From Legionellales bacterium UBA2469 (GTDB lineage Bacteria; Pseudomonadota; Gammaproteobacteria; Legionellales; Legionellaceae): a stretch of 7,689 nt of DNA. The DNA lies in NCBI GenBank assembly GCA_002342175.1, contig DDPL01000082.1, positions 1-7,689 of the forward strand, in the 5' to 3' direction. Shown here one piece after another: positions 6,910-7,689 of this stretch (the stretch's first letter is position 1; each line of letters begins with the position of its first letter). Both the position numbers and the translations under genes were made by a program. The notes beneath the pieces are model-generated. The model searched no databases. It had not been told where the DNA came from and saw only the letters and a list, made by a program, of their open reading frames with translations.

Positions 6910-6939
6910 TTTATAAGAATAACGTTCTTTAATTTGAAA
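6910..6939 (-). promoter_or_regulatory. Weak candidate promoter for the pdh genes
   Basis: In the 74-nt gap before E1 alpha, the minus strand shows TTTCAA (6939-6934, 3 of 6 to the -35 consensus), an 18-nt spacer, and TATAAA (6915-6910, 5 of 6 to the -10 consensus). The start point would be near 6903, about 22 nt before the TTG. The match is weak and the region is AT-rich. Read-through from the upstream GspF/PilC-like gene is an equally good explanation, since no terminator is seen in the gap. Confidence 0.2.
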
Positions 6940-6955
6940 GACCAGAGATTTTAAC

Positions 6956-7689
6956 TTAGAAATATTGTCCAATTTTTATGAGTGGCTGGTAGATGGTGAT
7001 GATAAGTCCACAGCATAATCCAGCAAGGCATAACATCATTAGAGGTTGTATGATTTGTTCTCGTTTTTTGCAGTGTTGTTTAATTTCCATTTCCATGATC
7101 TGTTGACTACGTTGGAGATTAAGGGGAGTTGGATGAATGATCAATGTTTGATTCAGAATATTGGGTAGATATTTGGGGAGGGTGATATTTAAGGAATGCC
7201 CAAAACGCAATTGTTCTTCAATTAATTGAAGTTTTGGGTGAATGAGCGAGTCTCTAAATAAAAGCTGTGCGGATTGAATGGATTGATAAAATGTTTTGCC
7301 TTGTTGATTTTGAATATTGATATAGCTTATGCATCGATACCATTTCCATAATTTTGGTAGTTTATGAAAAAAAGGAAGATGATTCTTAAATATCAAGAGG
7401 GCTGTTGAAAGTAAAGATAATTCAAAAAAATAAGAAGATGTGGGGAGTGCATCAGGAATATTGAACTGAGCAAAAAGGGTTTGGTATTGCGGATAAATCA
7501 CCCATTGAAAAAATAGAAGGAAAATAATGCCCATACCACATAAAAGACTTGGATAAAAAAGTTGTTGTTGCAGTTGTACAGACAACTTATTTTCTTCATT
7601 TAATTGCGCATTCCAAATTTGAAGAAGCGATGGAAGATTGTGGCTTTGGGATAGTATATCAATCCAGCTATCGTCAAAATAAAGCCGAT
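6956..7689 (-). CDS. GspF/PilC-family inner-membrane protein, 5' partial
   Basis: The reading frame stays open to the right edge, so the true start lies outside the window. A TTG at 7585 could be mistaken for a start, but 34 further in-frame codons precede it and end in family-like sequence (NLPSLLQIWN). The visible 243 residues fit the C-terminal half of type II secretion F/type IV pilus PilC proteins, the inner-membrane platform of pilus and pseudopilus assembly. They show a membrane segment at 44-65 followed by YPQYQTLFAQFNIP, a second segment at about 84-101, a cytoplasmic helical domain at about 112-213, and a last segment at 215-234 after QPLMML, ending LIKIGQYF. The family is normally about 400 residues with two F domains; the first is mostly missing here. 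The second domain is divergent: the usual GE-x-SG-x-L motif reads HPTPLNL. Whether it serves a pilus, a secretion system or DNA uptake cannot be told from this fragment. Confidence 0.75.
   Translation of the reverse strand, partial: RLYFDDSWIDILSQSHNLPSLLQIWNAQLNEENKLSVQLQQQLFYPSLLCGMGIIFLLFFQWVIYPQYQTLFAQFNIPDALPTSSYFFELSLLSTALLIFKNHLPFFHKLPKLWKWYRCISYINIQNQQGKTFYQSIQSAQLLFRDSLIHPKLQLIEEQLRFGHSLNITLPKYLPNILNQTLIIHPTPLNLQRSQQIMEMEIKQHCKKREQIIQPLMMLCLAGLCCGLIITIYQPLIKIGQYF

Noticed and set aside
6915..6929. 5-bp inverted repeat AAGAA/TTCTT between the GspF/PilC-like gene and E1 alpha as a terminator
   Set aside because: The stem is short and AT-rich, and on the minus strand it is followed by an A-rich stretch rather than a T tract, so it does not look like an intrinsic terminator.

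Overview
The window is AT-rich and densely coding, and it looks like chromosome from a gammaproteobacterium of the Legionella/Coxiella group (Legionellales). This placement is an inference. It rests on an Lcl_C (DUF1566) domain very like the C-terminal domain of the Legionella collagen-like adhesin, next to a compact heterotetramer-type pyruvate dehydrogenase operon (E1 alpha, E1 beta, short single-lipoyl E2), low G+C, and a type IV pilus/type II secretion inner-membrane gene. No rRNA, tRNA, CRISPR array or convincing mobile element was seen.

Layout from left to right. Positions 1-331 carry no supportable gene but hold a plausible sigma70-type promoter and several small inverted repeats. Positions 332-1249 (+) encode a secreted protein: signal peptide, one IPT/TIG domain, and a six-cysteine Lcl_C domain. 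It converges on the next gene so tightly that the two stop codons share the bases TTAA. Positions 1246-3720 (-) encode an unrecognised 824-residue, mostly helical protein with a C-terminal double membrane segment. Positions 3756-6881 (-) are the pdhA-pdhB-pdhC block, read right to left as E1 alpha, E1 beta, E2, with a 14-nt and then a 4-nt overlap. Positions 6956-7689 (-) are the C-terminal part of a GspF/PilC-family membrane protein whose 5' end lies beyond the right edge.

How the genes work together. All four minus-strand genes run in the same direction with short gaps (74, -14, -4 and 35 nt) and no clear terminator between them. The three pdh genes are clearly one translationally coupled unit that should convert pyruvate to acetyl-CoA. 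The E3 (lipoamide dehydrogenase) gene often found after E2 is absent, and the unknown 824-residue gene occupies that place. The pilus/secretion gene and the surface adhesin-like gene have no evident functional link to the pdh block.

Most worth a second look: the unknown 824-residue membrane protein downstream of pdhC; the IPT + Lcl_C architecture lacking collagen repeats; and two active-site departures in the dehydrogenase, GEG for GDG in E1 alpha and Thr for Asp in the E2 DHRxxDG motif. I found no strong case for a wholly new multi-gene system.
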